Source: Aeromicrobium fastidiosum
GTDB taxonomy: Bacteria; Actinomycetota; Actinomycetes; Propionibacteriales; Nocardioidaceae
Direction of reading: 5' to 3'
Length of the DNA: 64,000 nucleotides
Assembly (NCBI RefSeq): GCF_017876595.1
Contig: NZ_JAGIOG010000001.1
Coordinates: 2,046,001 to 2,110,000 of the forward strand
The notes beneath the pieces are model-generated. The model was not told the DNA's origin and made no database searches. It worked only from the letters and a program-made list of their open reading frames with translations. Below, piece by piece: positions 1-8,538 of the stretch. Each line of letters begins with the position of its first letter. Position 1 is the stretch's first letter. Position numbers and translations under genes: made by a program.

Positions 1-177
1 CTGCGGCAGGGCGGCAAGAGCTACCGGGGGACGGTCAAGGGCGGCAAGGCACGCATCCGTCTCGGCAAGATCACGTCGTCCGGCAAGGCCAAGAAGGTCA
101 CGGCGACGTACTCCGGCAACGGCGTCGCCAACGGCTCGTCGACGAGCTTCACGGTCAAGGTGCTCAAGAAGAAGTAG
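1..177 (+). CDS. C-terminal end of an exported Ig-like-domain protein, probably a nuclease paralogue (partial)
   Basis: The window opens inside a reading frame in phase with base 1 that ends at TAG 175-177, leaving 58 residues. They form a Lys/Gly/Ser/Thr-rich beta-sandwich tail (GKARIRLG, TSSGKAKKV, SSTSFTVKV) that matches, nearly position by position, the last 58 residues of the complete extracellular nuclease starting 111 bases downstream (GKARVRLG, TFTSSGSAKKV, STSTFTVRV). I infer a tandem paralogue of that nuclease, or at least a protein sharing its C-terminal module. The catalytic part lies outside the window, so the enzymatic role is not shown. A GC-rich hairpin follows the stop. Confidence 0.75.
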   Translation: MRQGGKSYRGTVKGGKARIRLGKITSSGKAKKVTATYSGNGVANGSSTSFTVKVLKKK

Positions 178-186
178 CCCAGCGCT

Positions 187-215
187 GCCCGGGGCGGTCA
201 TCGGCCGCCCCGGGC
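187..215 (+). terminator. Rho-independent-like hairpin after the first gene
   Basis: A perfect 11-bp stem (gcccggggcgg / ccgccccgggc) with a 7-base loop starts 10 bases after the stop codon. There is no clear U-tract, as is common in high-GC actinobacteria. It separates the partial gene from the nuclease that follows. Confidence 0.6.
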
Positions 216-288
216 ACTGCGCCCGCACGTCCACGCGTGTGGACGCGTCACCGGATCCATCATCTGCAGGACCAGCATCGGGGAGCTC

Positions 289-3200
289 ATGAACACGTCG
301 ATCATCACGCGAGGTGCGGCCGCAGCGGCCGTGGCCATCGCCTCACTCATCGCCCTGCCCGCCACTCCGGCCTCGGCCGCGGGGGCCGGGGTCGTCATCA
401 ACGAGATCTACCCCAACGGCGGCAGCGGTGGGGGCACGTACCAGGGCCGCTTCTACGAGCTGTACAACTCGACCGATCAGGCGGTCAGCGTCGACGGATG
501 GTCGCTCCAGTACCGGTCGCCGCTCAACGTGACCTCCGACTTCGGCCAGGTCTCGGCGCTCGGCGACACGACGATTCCCGCGGGCGGATACCTGTTGATC
601 GCCGGCCCGGGCAACGGGGCCAACGCCAAGCCGTTGCCGAAGGCCGATGTGACCAGCTCCATCACCGCGGGTGCCGGTGGCGGCCAGATCGCGCTCAGCA
701 CGTCGATCGATCCTCTGCCCGGCGACGACGTGCTGGGTGCGGACGACCTGGTGGATCTGGTGGGCTACGGCACCGCGAAGGTCTTCGAGGGCACCGCGGT
801 GGCTCCTACGGGCAGCGCGACCAACGGCATCACGCGGGCGTCCACCCACGCCGACACCGACGACAACGCCGCCGACTTCTCGTCGGCGGAGGCCACCCCG
901 TGCAGTCTGGCCGGGTGCGCCACGGTCACCCCGCCCGACCCGCCGGTCGCCACGACCATCGCCGAGGTGCAGGGCACCGGCTTCACGAGCCCGCTGGTCG
1001 GCACCAACGTCACCGTGAAGGGCGTCGTCACGGCGACGTACACGTCCGGTGCCTTCGACGGCGCGTACATCCAGACCGAGGGCACCGGCGACGTCGACCT
1101 CGCCGACCACAAGGCGTCCGACGGGGTGTTCGTCTCGTCGCTCGCGTTCGCCAAGGACGTCGAGAAGGGTGACTTCGTCTCGGTCACCGGCATCGTGTCG
1201 GAGTCGTTCGGTCTGACGCAGATCGCCACGCCCGATGGCGGGTGGTCGGTCATCGACAGCGAGCAGCACGATCCGGTCGAGCCCGCCGCCGTCACGTTCC
1301 CGCTGACGTCGGCCCAGCGGGAGTCGCTCGAGGGCATGTTGCTCGACGTCGAGGGCACCTACACCGTCACCAACAACTACACGACCGACCGCTTCGGCGA
1401 CATCGGTCTGGTCGACGGCGACGAGCCGCTCGACCAGCCCACCAACGTCGTCGCACCCGGCGAGGCCGCCAAGGAGCTGCAGGCACGCAACGACGCTCGC
1501 CTCATCACGCTCGACGACGGGGCGGACATCGACCGCTTCACGACCGACAAGAACATCGCGTTGCCGTGGCTGACGAAGACCAACCAGCTGCGCGTGGGGG
1601 CCAAGGCCACGATCGACGAGCCCGTCATCCTCGACTACCGCCGCAGCCTGTGGCGGCTGCAGCCGACCGAGCGACTCGTGGCGGGCGAGGAGCCGGCGAC
1701 GTTCACCAGCACGCGCTCCGCGAAGCCCGCGGCCGTCGGCGGCGACGTCACGATCGGCACGTTCAACGTGCTCAACTACTTCACGACGACGGGCCAGGCC
1801 TACGAGAAGCAGTCGGGCGAGAAGTGCGAGTTCTTCGCCGACCGGGCGGGTACGCCCATCGCGGTCGACGACTGCGGCGACGGTCCTCGCGGTGCCGCGA
1901 CGTCGGAGAGCCTCGAGCGCCAGCAGGCCAAGATCGTGACCGCGATCAACACCCTGGGTGCCGATGTCGTGTCACTGGAGGAGATCGAGAACTCCGCGCG
2001 GCTCGGCCTGCCGCGCGACACCGCGCTGAGCGCGCTCGTGACGGCCCTCAACGCCAAGGCCGGAGACGGCACGTGGGCGTTCGTCCCGTCGCCGACCGCC
2101 GTGCCGACCGGTGAGGACGTCATCCGGACCGGGTTCATCTACAAGCCGGCAGCGGTCGAGACCGTCGGCGGCTCGACGATCCTCACGACCGCCTCCGCGT
2201 TCGACAACGCGAGGGAGCCCCTGGCGCAGACGTTCAAGGTCGCCGGTGGCACGGACGACTCGAGGTTCGCGGTCATCGTCAACCACTTCAAGTCCAAGGG
2301 ATCCGGATCGGGCACCGACGCCGACAGCGGCGACGGGCAGGGTGGTTCGAACGCGTCGCGCACGGCGCAGGCCACGGCGCTGGTCGGATTCGCCCAGGAC
2401 GTCGCGGACGATGCCGGCACCGATCGTGTCTTCCTGACCGGTGACTTCAACTCCTACAACAAGGAGGATCCGGTCGACATCATCGAGAAGGCGGGCTTCG
2501 TCAACGTCGCGGCCGAGCTGACCGACAAGGAGACGTACCAGTTCGAGGGACAGGTCGGATCGCTCGACCACGTCTTCGCCTCCGGCCCGGCCTTCGGTGA
2601 CGTGACCGGTGCCGACATCTGGAACATCAACTCGTACGAGTCACCCGGTCGGGAGTACAGCCGCTACAACTACAACCTCGTCGACCTGTTCGACGGCACC
2701 ACCCCGTTCCGCGCATCCGACCACGATCCCGAGCTGGTCGGCTTCGACGCCGAGAAGGTCGAGCGGGCGACCGTCGCGGTCGACGCGCCGGCGACGATCC
2801 GCGCGGGTCAGGCGTTGAGCCTCGGGGTGACGGTGTCGGGCGGCGACGCGACGCCCACCGGGACGGTCGCGGTCGTCGAGGGCGAGAAGGTCCTGGCGTC
2901 GGCATCGCTGAAGGGCGGTGCGGCCCAGCTCGCGGTGCCCGACCTGCCGATCGGCTCGCACGTGCTGTCAGTCCGCTACTCCGGCGACGAGGGGCATGCC
3001 GCGTCGAGTGCTTCGGTCTCCACGACGGTGCTCAAGACGGCCAGCACCCTCACCGCCTCGGCAGCATCCGGCACCTACGGAACGAGCGCCGTGCTGTCGG
3101 TCACGGGATCGCCGGGTGCCTCGGGTCTGGTCTACGTCGCGGCGGGTGACCAGCTCGTCGGCCTCGGCACGATGTCGGACGGTCGGGCCACGATCAACCT

Positions 3201-3600
3201 GTCGAGCACGTTGCCGGTCGGCACGACGCCCCTGACGGTCTTCTACGCCGGAGATGCGACGGTCGACCCGACGTCAACCACGACGACGGTGACCGTCGCC
3301 AAGGCCGCGACCCGGACGAGGGTGGGGTCGGTCAAGCCGACGCGCATCGTGCGCAACCGCACCAAGCCCTTCGTCGAGGTGCGCGTGACGGCCGACGGCT
3401 TCGTGGTCGATGGCGGCACCGTCACGCTTCGCTCGGGCGGCAAGATGTCAACCGCCACGGTCCGCAATGGCAAGGCGCGGGTGCGGCTCGGCACGTTCAC
3501 GTCGTCCGGATCCGCCAAGAAGGTGCGGGTGACCTACTCGGGCAGCTCGGTGGCCGAGGGGTCGACCTCGACGTTCACCGTCAGGGTGCGGCGGAGGTAG
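289..3600 (+). CDS. ExeM/NucH-type extracellular endonuclease with lamin-tail and Ig-like domains
   Basis: This is a 1103-residue secreted nuclease, predicted to degrade extracellular DNA or nucleic acids. A signal peptide covers residues 1-31 and ends in ASAAG. A lamin-tail-like domain follows (VINEIYPNGG, about 32-170), then an OB-fold-like segment (about 220-340). The endonuclease/exonuclease/phosphatase domain spans about 486-815: TFNVLNYF, the metal-binding Glu in SLEEIEN, VNHFKSKG, GDFNSYN and the terminal catalytic SDHDP are all present. The C-terminal 280 residues are bacterial Ig-like repeats ending in a basic RVRRR tail. The ATG at 289 is preceded by GGGGAG at a suitable distance. 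No transmembrane anchor or LPXTG is visible, so attachment, if any, would be through the Ig-like modules. Confidence 0.93.
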   Translation: MNTSIITRGAAAAAVAIASLIALPATPASAAGAGVVINEIYPNGGSGGGTYQGRFYELYNSTDQAVSVDGWSLQYRSPLNVTSDFGQVSALGDTTIPAGGYLLIAGPGNGANAKPLPKADVTSSITAGAGGGQIALSTSIDPLPGDDVLGADDLVDLVGYGTAKVFEGTAVAPTGSATNGITRASTHADTDDNAADFSSAEATPCSLAGCATVTPPDPPVATTIAEVQGTGFTSPLVGTNVTVKGVVTATYTSGAFDGAYIQTEGTGDVDLADHKASDGVFVSSLAFAKDVEKGDFVSVTGIVSESFGLTQIATPDGGWSVIDSEQHDPVEPAAVTFPLTSAQRESLEGMLLDVEGTYTVTNNYTTDRFGDIGLVDGDEPLDQPTNVVAPGEAAKELQARNDARLITLDDGADIDRFTTDKNIALPWLTKTNQLRVGAKATIDEPVILDYRRSLWRLQPTERLVAGEEPATFTSTRSAKPAAVGGDVTIGTFNVLNYFTTTGQAYEKQSGEKCEFFADRAGTPIAVDDCGDGPRGAATSESLERQQAKIVTAINTLGADVVSLEEIENSARLGLPRDTALSALVTALNAKAGDGTWAFVPSPTAVPTGEDVIRTGFIYKPAAVETVGGSTILTTASAFDNAREPLAQTFKVAGGTDDSRFAVIVNHFKSKGSGSGTDADSGDGQGGSNASRTAQATALVGFAQDVADDAGTDRVFLTGDFNSYNKEDPVDIIEKAGFVNVAAELTDKETYQFEGQVGSLDHVFASGPAFGDVTGADIWNINSYESPGREYSRYNYNLVDLFDGTTPFRASDHDPELVGFDAEKVERATVAVDAPATIRAGQALSLGVTVSGGDATPTGTVAVVEGEKVLASASLKGGAAQLAVPDLPIGSHVLSVRYSGDEGHAASSASVSTTVLKTASTLTASAASGTYGTSAVLSVTGSPGASGLVYVAAGDQLVGLGTMSDGRATINLSSTLPVGTTPLTVFYAGDATVDPTSTTTTVTVAKAATRTRVGSVKPTRIVRNRTKPFVEVRVTADGFVVDGGTVTLRSGGKMSTATVRNGKARVRLGTFTSSGSAKKVRVTYSGSSVAEGSTSTFTVRVRRR

Positions 3601-3607
3601 CCGGTGA

Positions 3608-3639
3608 CGCCCGAGCCGCCGTCCACCGCGGCTCGGGCG
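3608..3639 (+). terminator. Hairpin terminator after the nuclease
   Basis: A perfect 12-bp stem (cgcccgagccgc / gcggctcgggcg) with an 8-base loop begins 8 bases after the nuclease stop codon. Confidence 0.65.
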
Positions 3640-3670
3640 GACTACGACGGGGGCGTGATGTGATGACGCC

Positions 3671-4123
3671 ATGACCGAGGTGCTCCACGTCGTCGCCGTC
3701 GTCCTGACGGGGCTGTCCGCCGGGTTGTTCGCGACCTTCTCGTACGTCGTGATGCCCGGCCTGCGGCGCGCCGACGACGCGACGTTCGTGCAGACCATGC
3801 GCTCGATCAACGTCGCGATCCTCAACCCCGTGTTCGCCGTGGTGTTCGGCGGCGCTGCGGTGGCCCTCGTGGCTGCGCTCGTCGCGACTTGGAGCATGGA
3901 TGCCCGCCCGTGGCTGATCGTGGCGCTGCTGCTCTACGTTGCCGGTGCCTTCGTCGTGACGGGTGCCGTCAACATCCCGCTCAACGACGCGCTGGCATCC
4001 GGTGCCGGCGCGCCCGCGCCGCTGAGGCAGTCCTTCGAGGCGCGCTGGGTGCTCTTCAACCACGTGCGTGCGGTGCTGACGGTCGCGGCCTTCGCCTCCG
4101 CGACGATCGGCCTGGTTGTCTGA
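3671..4123 (+). CDS. DUF1772 (anthrone-oxygenase-like) membrane protein
   Basis: This 150-residue integral membrane protein has four hydrophobic helices, at about residues 5-27, 57-77, 84-105 and 130-149. The pattern of conserved FATFSYVVMPGL, NVAILNPVF and NIPLND segments is that of the DUF1772/anthrone oxygenase-like family. Family members are small four-helix proteins with mostly unknown function in bacteria, so no reaction is assigned. The NIPLN motif before the last helix is typical. The gene stands alone, downstream of a terminator and convergent with the next gene. Confidence 0.8.
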   Translation: MTEVLHVVAVVLTGLSAGLFATFSYVVMPGLRRADDATFVQTMRSINVAILNPVFAVVFGGAAVALVAALVATWSMDARPWLIVALLLYVAGAFVVTGAVNIPLNDALASGAGAPAPLRQSFEARWVLFNHVRAVLTVAAFASATIGLVV

Positions 4124-4156
4124 GCGGCGGCCGCGGTGGGAGCTGGTCGGAGCTTC

Positions 4157-4669
4157 TCAGGACCCGCTGCTCCTGCTGTTGATGCGCAGACGCCACTCCT
4201 CGCTCCGCTGTCGGGTCCACTCGGCGGAGGGGACGACCGCTGCGACGGGAATCGACGAGGTGAGATCACTCAGGAGGTCTGGGCTCAGCCGGACGCTCAA
4301 GCGGTCTCCTTCGTCGCTGAGGCTCGCAAGGAGCTTCATGTCCTCCGTCCAGGCGTCGGCGGCGAAGGCGTAGGGAGCGAAGGTCGTGAAGGCCGCCCAG
4401 GTCGCCTCATCGAAGTCTCGGACCCATCCGGTGAGCCTGTAGGTGTTCTTCGGCGACGCGTTCTCGGGGAGAGGAGCGAGGACGGCTGCCGCCTCGACGA
4501 CGTCGTCAGGCCAGCCGTGCCGGTTGTCCCACGGCACGTCGCACTGGAATCTGTCGACGAAGGGACGGACCAGCCGCAGGACGTGTCGGCAGGCATCGAC
4601 CTGTTGCTCGACCGTGAGCAGCGACGTGTCGATGCCGTACACGTCGTCGTGCCTCTTGCGGAACCACAT
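4157..4669 (-). CDS. Hypothetical protein, 170 aa
   Basis: I do not recognise this family. The ATG at 4669 is preceded by GAGGAT about 7 bases away; longer in-frame extensions upstream would run into the neighbouring genes. The protein is soluble and acidic, begins MWFRKRHDDVYGID and has no signal peptide or membrane segment. It has a WTEDMKLLA segment followed by LSVRLSPDLLSDL. The length and mixed alpha/beta composition suggest a cytosolic protein of the kind often found as single actinobacterial hypotheticals. It is convergent with the DUF1772 gene. Confidence 0.6.
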   Translation of the reverse strand: MWFRKRHDDVYGIDTSLLTVEQQVDACRHVLRLVRPFVDRFQCDVPWDNRHGWPDDVVEAAAVLAPLPENASPKNTYRLTGWVRDFDEATWAAFTTFAPYAFAADAWTEDMKLLASLSDEGDRLSVRLSPDLLSDLTSSIPVAAVVPSAEWTRQRSEEWRLRINSRSSGS

Positions 4670-4716
4670 CGGCCCATCCTCGCTGATTCTGCCCCGCCCA
4701 CGCGTCGAATACGTCC

Positions 4717-4926
4717 CTACCGATTCCGGCCGCGATTCAAGCGGTTCCTGGAGGAATCTTCCAAGAGACCGAGGCCCGCGGTCAGCAGGAAGACAGGAGT
4801 GAAGATCTCCATGATCTGGTCGCGGCTGCCGACCTCCAGCGCCCACATGGCCAAGAGACCTCCGCACGCGAGGAGAAGCACCTTGCGTGTACGGAGTAGC
4901 GCCGAGTGCCGCTGCCGCTGATCCAT
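4717..4926 (-). CDS. Small membrane protein, 69 aa
   Basis: The protein has two hydrophobic segments (VLLLACGGLLAMWAL, about residues 16-30, and IFTPVFLLTAGLGLL, about 41-55) flanked by basic ends (MDQRQRHSALLRTRK and NRLNRGRNR). It is a plausible two-helix membrane hairpin of unknown function. A CAGACT hexamer sits 6 bases before the ATG, which could be a weak leaderless -10. It reads toward the 170-aa gene, 47 bases upstream of that gene's start, so the two may be co-transcribed. Confidence 0.55.
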   Translation of the reverse strand: MDQRQRHSALLRTRKVLLLACGGLLAMWALEVGSRDQIMEIFTPVFLLTAGLGLLEDSSRNRLNRGRNR

Positions 4927-5012
4927 GCGATGAGTCTGGCAGATCGTGGTTACCGACTCGGTGAGTCCGCCCGGACCTCTCGGGGCAGGCCTGTGGGCCG
5001 CCTGGCTCGTGG

Positions 5013-6269
5013 TCAGGCGGCTGGGGTGTAGTGGGTTCGTCGTCGGCGTCGGATGGGTCGGCCGTGGCGGGTGGTGAATTCGAATCCGGTGACGGCGTTG
5101 CCGGTGATGTGCAGGTTGCCGCGGTGGAGGAGGTGGTGGCAGCGGGTGCAGAGGCCGACGAGGAGATCGAGGTCGGTGGGCCCACCCTGTGACCACCAGA
5201 CGGAGTGGTGGATCTCGAGGTGGGTGTGGTGGCAGCCGGGTGCGGCGCAGACCCCTTGTTGTCTGGCGATCACGGCACGGCGTTGCTTGAGGTTGGGTTG
5301 GTACTTCGCGGTGCCGATGTTGAGGACTTGGGCTTGCCTGCCGTGGCCGCCTTCGGACATGAGGAATGCGGTGGCCTCGGAGATGCACATGAAGTACATG
5401 AGCAGGTGTGGCCCGATCGGCCCGAACCCGGCCAGATGGGCGGGTTTCACGTCGGGCATCGGTGACGGGGTCCGCAACGGGTTTTCGTTGGTCTGGTGGA
5501 CGTGGTCGGCGGCTGCGGCGACGGTCTCGGCGTCGACGAACACTGACACGTGGGGTTTGACGCCCTTGTCCGACGGCAGGCCGTTTCCGAGGATGTCGGT
5601 GAGCAGGTCGTCGATGCCTTGGACGCGGCGTTCGGAGCCGGTGCGGGTGTCGTCCTTGTCGGTGGGTGCGGAGATGGCGTCGAGGACTTTTTTGAGCTTG
5701 GCGCCGGTGATGGCGTTGAGGAACCCGGTGACGTGCCAGCCGTCGGGGACGGCGTTGACCTGGAAGTCTTGTTTGTCCATGCCGCGTAGGTGGGCGTCGT
5801 CGAGGTCTTCGGGGTGCTTGATGTCTTTGAGCTCGCGCAGGATCTGGAACAACGCACTGGGTTCGGTGGTCTCGGCGACGACCAGCAGTGGTTCTTGGAG
5901 GTCGAGCATGATGTCGAGGCCGAGGTGTTTGAGCCCGAACGCCAATGCGCGCAGGTGGTGGGCGTTGACCCGTCCGGCGGTGGCGGCGTCGGCGAACAGG
6001 GGCAGGTCGCGCAGCACGGCGGTGTTGCGGACCAGCATCGATGCGACACCGGCGTCGACGTGCAGCTGGGTGCGGACCCACGCGTTCAACGTGGAGGTGC
6101 CGTCGATCTCGTAGTCCTTGGACGCGTCGAGGTCGGCCAGCAGCGTCGAGATCGTCGCGTCCAAGGCGTCGCGGGCAGCCTGGGCTGCGTGCAATCGGGC
6201 GCGGACGTCACCGGACTCCAGGGCGTGCGCGGCTTCGCGCATCGCCTCGATCGCCGGTGCTGAGTTCAT
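5013..6269 (-). CDS. DUF222 / HNH endonuclease (13E12-repeat type)
   Basis: This 418-residue protein has an N-terminal helical DUF222 region (about 20-300) and a C-terminal HNH nuclease motif. The motif starts at a CAAPGCH zinc knuckle (about 337), followed by LEIHH, WWSQGGPTDLDLLVGLC and TRCHHLLH. Such genes are abundant, often multi-copy and mobile-looking in actinobacteria (the 13E12 family of mycobacteria); their biological role is unclear. The HNH core appears intact. The ATG at 6269 has TAGGTT 6 bases upstream, which suggests a leaderless transcript. It has no adjacent inverted repeats or target duplications that I can see. Confidence 0.9.
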   Translation of the reverse strand: MNSAPAIEAMREAAHALESGDVRARLHAAQAARDALDATISTLLADLDASKDYEIDGTSTLNAWVRTQLHVDAGVASMLVRNTAVLRDLPLFADAATAGRVNAHHLRALAFGLKHLGLDIMLDLQEPLLVVAETTEPSALFQILRELKDIKHPEDLDDAHLRGMDKQDFQVNAVPDGWHVTGFLNAITGAKLKKVLDAISAPTDKDDTRTGSERRVQGIDDLLTDILGNGLPSDKGVKPHVSVFVDAETVAAAADHVHQTNENPLRTPSPMPDVKPAHLAGFGPIGPHLLMYFMCISEATAFLMSEGGHGRQAQVLNIGTAKYQPNLKQRRAVIARQQGVCAAPGCHHTHLEIHHSVWWSQGGPTDLDLLVGLCTRCHHLLHRGNLHITGNAVTGFEFTTRHGRPIRRRRRTHYTPAA

Positions 6270-6275
6270 ACCCCC

Positions 6276-6281
6276 AACCTA
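6276..6281 (-). promoter_or_regulatory. Leaderless-type -10 hexamer TAGGTT
   Basis: On the minus strand TAGGTT is followed by 6 bases and then the ATG of the HNH gene. This is the TANNNT-N6/7-start arrangement seen at leaderless actinobacterial genes. Confidence 0.5.
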
Positions 6282-6325
6282 GTCGAACAGGTGTTCGAGC
6301 GACAGGGTACAAAGTCCTGCAATAC

Positions 6326-6350
6326 CGGGACAATTCTCCTGTCGGTCCCG
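6326..6350 (-). terminator. Weak hairpin between the mutase operon and the HNH gene
   Basis: Six-base arms cgggac / gtcccg enclose a 13-base loop just downstream of the broken exported-protein gene. It is a weak terminator candidate only. Confidence 0.3.
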
Positions 6351-6380
6351 CCTGATTGGATGTCCTCGAGCAGGCCGAAA

Positions 6381-6893
6381 TCACCCAGCAGCAGGCTTGC
6401 GCCGCAGCGCAGTCGTCAACGCCAGAGCACCTGCCACGACCACCAGCAGCAGGCCGACGACGCCGATCGTGACCCCCAGCAGGACGTAGCGCGCCAGTCG
6501 CGGGTTGTCGGCCTGACCGATCGTCAGCGGCGTCCCCGTCGAGCACGAGAGCTGGTGCTTCGAGCCAGCAGCACCCTTCACGAGGCCGACGCGCTCCCAC
6601 GTCCGTCCGCCGTCCGTCACCGACATCGAGGTCGAGATGCTCGTCGAGAACGAGTCGCGCCCCGTCCCGACTTCCTCGGCCCCGCAGTAGGTCGTGGCCG
6701 TCGATGGGCTCACCCAGATCGCGAGCGCCCGATCGCCGACCGTCACGGTGGACGACCCGGGATCGTCGACAGGCGTGATCTCCTAGCCGGCCAGCGCCCG
6801 GGCGACGACGAGCCCGAAAACCGCCCCGAGCGCCACCGCCAGCACGACCATCCCGCCCGCGACGACGTAGCGACGGGTGGGGGAGGCCGCCAT
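6381..6893 (-). pseudogene. Exported two-helix membrane protein interrupted by an in-frame amber codon
   Basis: An ATG at 6893, 2 bases after the mutase stop, begins a 36-residue piece with a clear transmembrane helix (GGMVVLAVALGAVFGLVVA). It stops at TAG 6783-6785. In the same frame the reading continues for another 133 codons. This second part has a polar extracytoplasmic-looking domain (TVTVGDRALAIWVS, two Cys) and a second helix (YVLLGVTIGVVGLLLVVVA) before a basic tail. Read through, the two halves make one ordinary membrane-extracellular-membrane protein, so a CAG-to-TAG change is likely (inference). A GTG at 6746 could restart the second half without its first helix. No frameshift is needed. 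Confidence 0.6.
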
Positions 6894-6895
6894 GC

Positions 6896-8527
6896 TCAGA
6901 TGCCCAGTGCGTCAGCGAGGTCGGCCTTGATGCCCTCGATCTGCTCGTCGGCCGTGGCACGCGCCGACTCGATCGAGCCGCTGACCGGGATGACGACCTC
7001 GATGTAGCACTTGAGCTTGGGCTCGGTGCCCGACGGACGAGCGATGATGCGAGCGCCCCCGTCGAGGCCCAGCCGGATGCCGTCGGTGGGCGGCAGGCCG
7101 TGATATCCCTCGGCGAGGTCGTCGACCGAGGTCACGTCGAGCCCGCCCAGCACGGTCGGCGGCGAGGTGCGCAAGACGTCCATCGCGCGGCTGATGATCG
7201 TCAGGTCGTCGACGCGCACCGACAGCTGGCTCGTGCCGTGCAGGCCGTGCTCGCGGTAGATGTCGTCGAGCCGGTCGATCAGCGAGCGGCCGTCGGCCTT
7301 GAGCTCGGCGGCCATCTCGAGCACCGTGATGATCGCCGAGACGCCGTCCTTGTCGCGCGCGATGTCGGGCGCGACGCTGTAGCCCAGCGCCTCCTCGTAG
7401 CCGAAGACCAGCGTCGGGATCTTGCCGAGCCACTTGAATCCCGTCAGGGTCTGCTCCCACGGCTGGCCGAACGCGGCAGCCTGTCGTCCGAGCAGGTCGG
7501 ACGACACGATCGACGACCCGTATGTGCCCTCGACCCCGCGACGCAGCAGGAAGTCGGCCAGCAGGACGCCGACCTGGTCGCCGGTCAGCATCCGGTACGA
7601 CTCTCCCTCGCGGACGCCCACGGCGCAGCGGTCGGCGTCGGGGTCGTTGGCCACGATGACGTCGGCGCCGGCCTCGGAGGCGAGCTTGAGCGCGAGGTCC
7701 ATCGCGCCCGGCTCCTCGGGGTTGGGGAACACGACGGTCGGGAAGTCGGGGTCGGGATCGCCCTGCTCGCGGACGACGTGCAGCGGCGGGAAGCCGGCCC
7801 GCGCGACGGCGTCGACGAGGGTGTCGCGACCGACGCCGTGCATCGGCGTGTAGACGGCGACGACCTCACGGGGCCCGTCGCCCGGCAGCGCGACGACGGC
7901 GTCGACGTACGCCCGCGCGACATCGTCGCCGAGGGTCTCGTAGTCGTCGCTCCGGGGCATCTCGTCGACCCGGCCGACGGCGTCGATGGCGTCGGAGATC
8001 TCGGCGTCGGCAGGCGGCACGATCTGGCTCGAGTCCTCGAGGTAGACCTTGTAGCCGTTGTCCTGCGGTGGGTTGTGCGACGCCGTCACCATGACGCCGG
8101 CGCTGCAGCCGAGGTGCCGGATCGCGAACGCGAGCACGGGGGTCGGCAGGTGCGTCGGCAGCAGGAAGGCGTGCACGCCGGCACCCTCCATGATCTCGGC
8201 GGTGTCGCGCGCGAACACGTCGGAGTTGTGGCGGGCGTCGTAGCCGACCACGACGCTGGGACGCGCGTCCGGGCCGGACGCGTGCTCGAGCAGGTAGGCC
8301 GCGAGACCCGCGGCAGCCTGCGCGACGATGACCCGGTTCATCCGGTTGGGCCCGGCACCGAGGGCACCGCGCAGGCCTGCGGTGCCGAACTGCAGCCGCT
8401 CGGCGAAGCGGTCCTGCAGCGCGTCGACGTCGTTCGCGTCGATCAGGGTCTGCAGCTCGTCGCGGGTGACGGGGTCGGGGTCTTGGCTCAGCCAGTCGTG
8501 CGCTCGGGCGATGAGGTCGGTGGTCAC
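6896..8527 (-). CDS. Phosphosugar mutase (phosphoglucomutase/phosphomannomutase, PmmB-like)
   Basis: This 543-residue cytosolic enzyme of the alpha-D-phosphohexomutase family interconverts hexose 1- and 6-phosphates. The phosphoserine loop TASHNPPQDNGYK has its Ser at 150. The Mg-binding DPDADR is at 295-300, the sugar-binding loop is GYEEALGY (about 376-383), and the phosphate-binding RPSGTEPK is near the C-terminus. The GTG start at 8527 follows GAAGGGA. It is the third gene of an operon after a purine nucleoside phosphorylase, recalling the mycobacterial punA-pmmB pair. It may supply ribose/deoxyribose or hexose phosphate conversion; substrate preference cannot be read from the sequence. 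Confidence 0.93.
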   Translation of the reverse strand: MTTDLIARAHDWLSQDPDPVTRDELQTLIDANDVDALQDRFAERLQFGTAGLRGALGAGPNRMNRVIVAQAAAGLAAYLLEHASGPDARPSVVVGYDARHNSDVFARDTAEIMEGAGVHAFLLPTHLPTPVLAFAIRHLGCSAGVMVTASHNPPQDNGYKVYLEDSSQIVPPADAEISDAIDAVGRVDEMPRSDDYETLGDDVARAYVDAVVALPGDGPREVVAVYTPMHGVGRDTLVDAVARAGFPPLHVVREQGDPDPDFPTVVFPNPEEPGAMDLALKLASEAGADVIVANDPDADRCAVGVREGESYRMLTGDQVGVLLADFLLRRGVEGTYGSSIVSSDLLGRQAAAFGQPWEQTLTGFKWLGKIPTLVFGYEEALGYSVAPDIARDKDGVSAIITVLEMAAELKADGRSLIDRLDDIYREHGLHGTSQLSVRVDDLTIISRAMDVLRTSPPTVLGGLDVTSVDDLAEGYHGLPPTDGIRLGLDGGARIIARPSGTEPKLKCYIEVVIPVSGSIESARATADEQIEGIKADLADALGI

Positions 8528-8538
8528 GGTGTGTCCCT

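Noticed and set aside
237-1172. Long Arg/His-rich frame on the plus strand across the nuclease gene
   Set aside because: It is a shadow of the EEP nuclease in another frame: low-complexity Arg/Gly composition, no motif, and the real gene has domains and a signal peptide.
5013-6269. Mobile element (intron or IS) carrying the HNH protein
   Set aside because: No terminal inverted repeats, target duplication or intron structure could be seen. DUF222/HNH genes occur as single genes.
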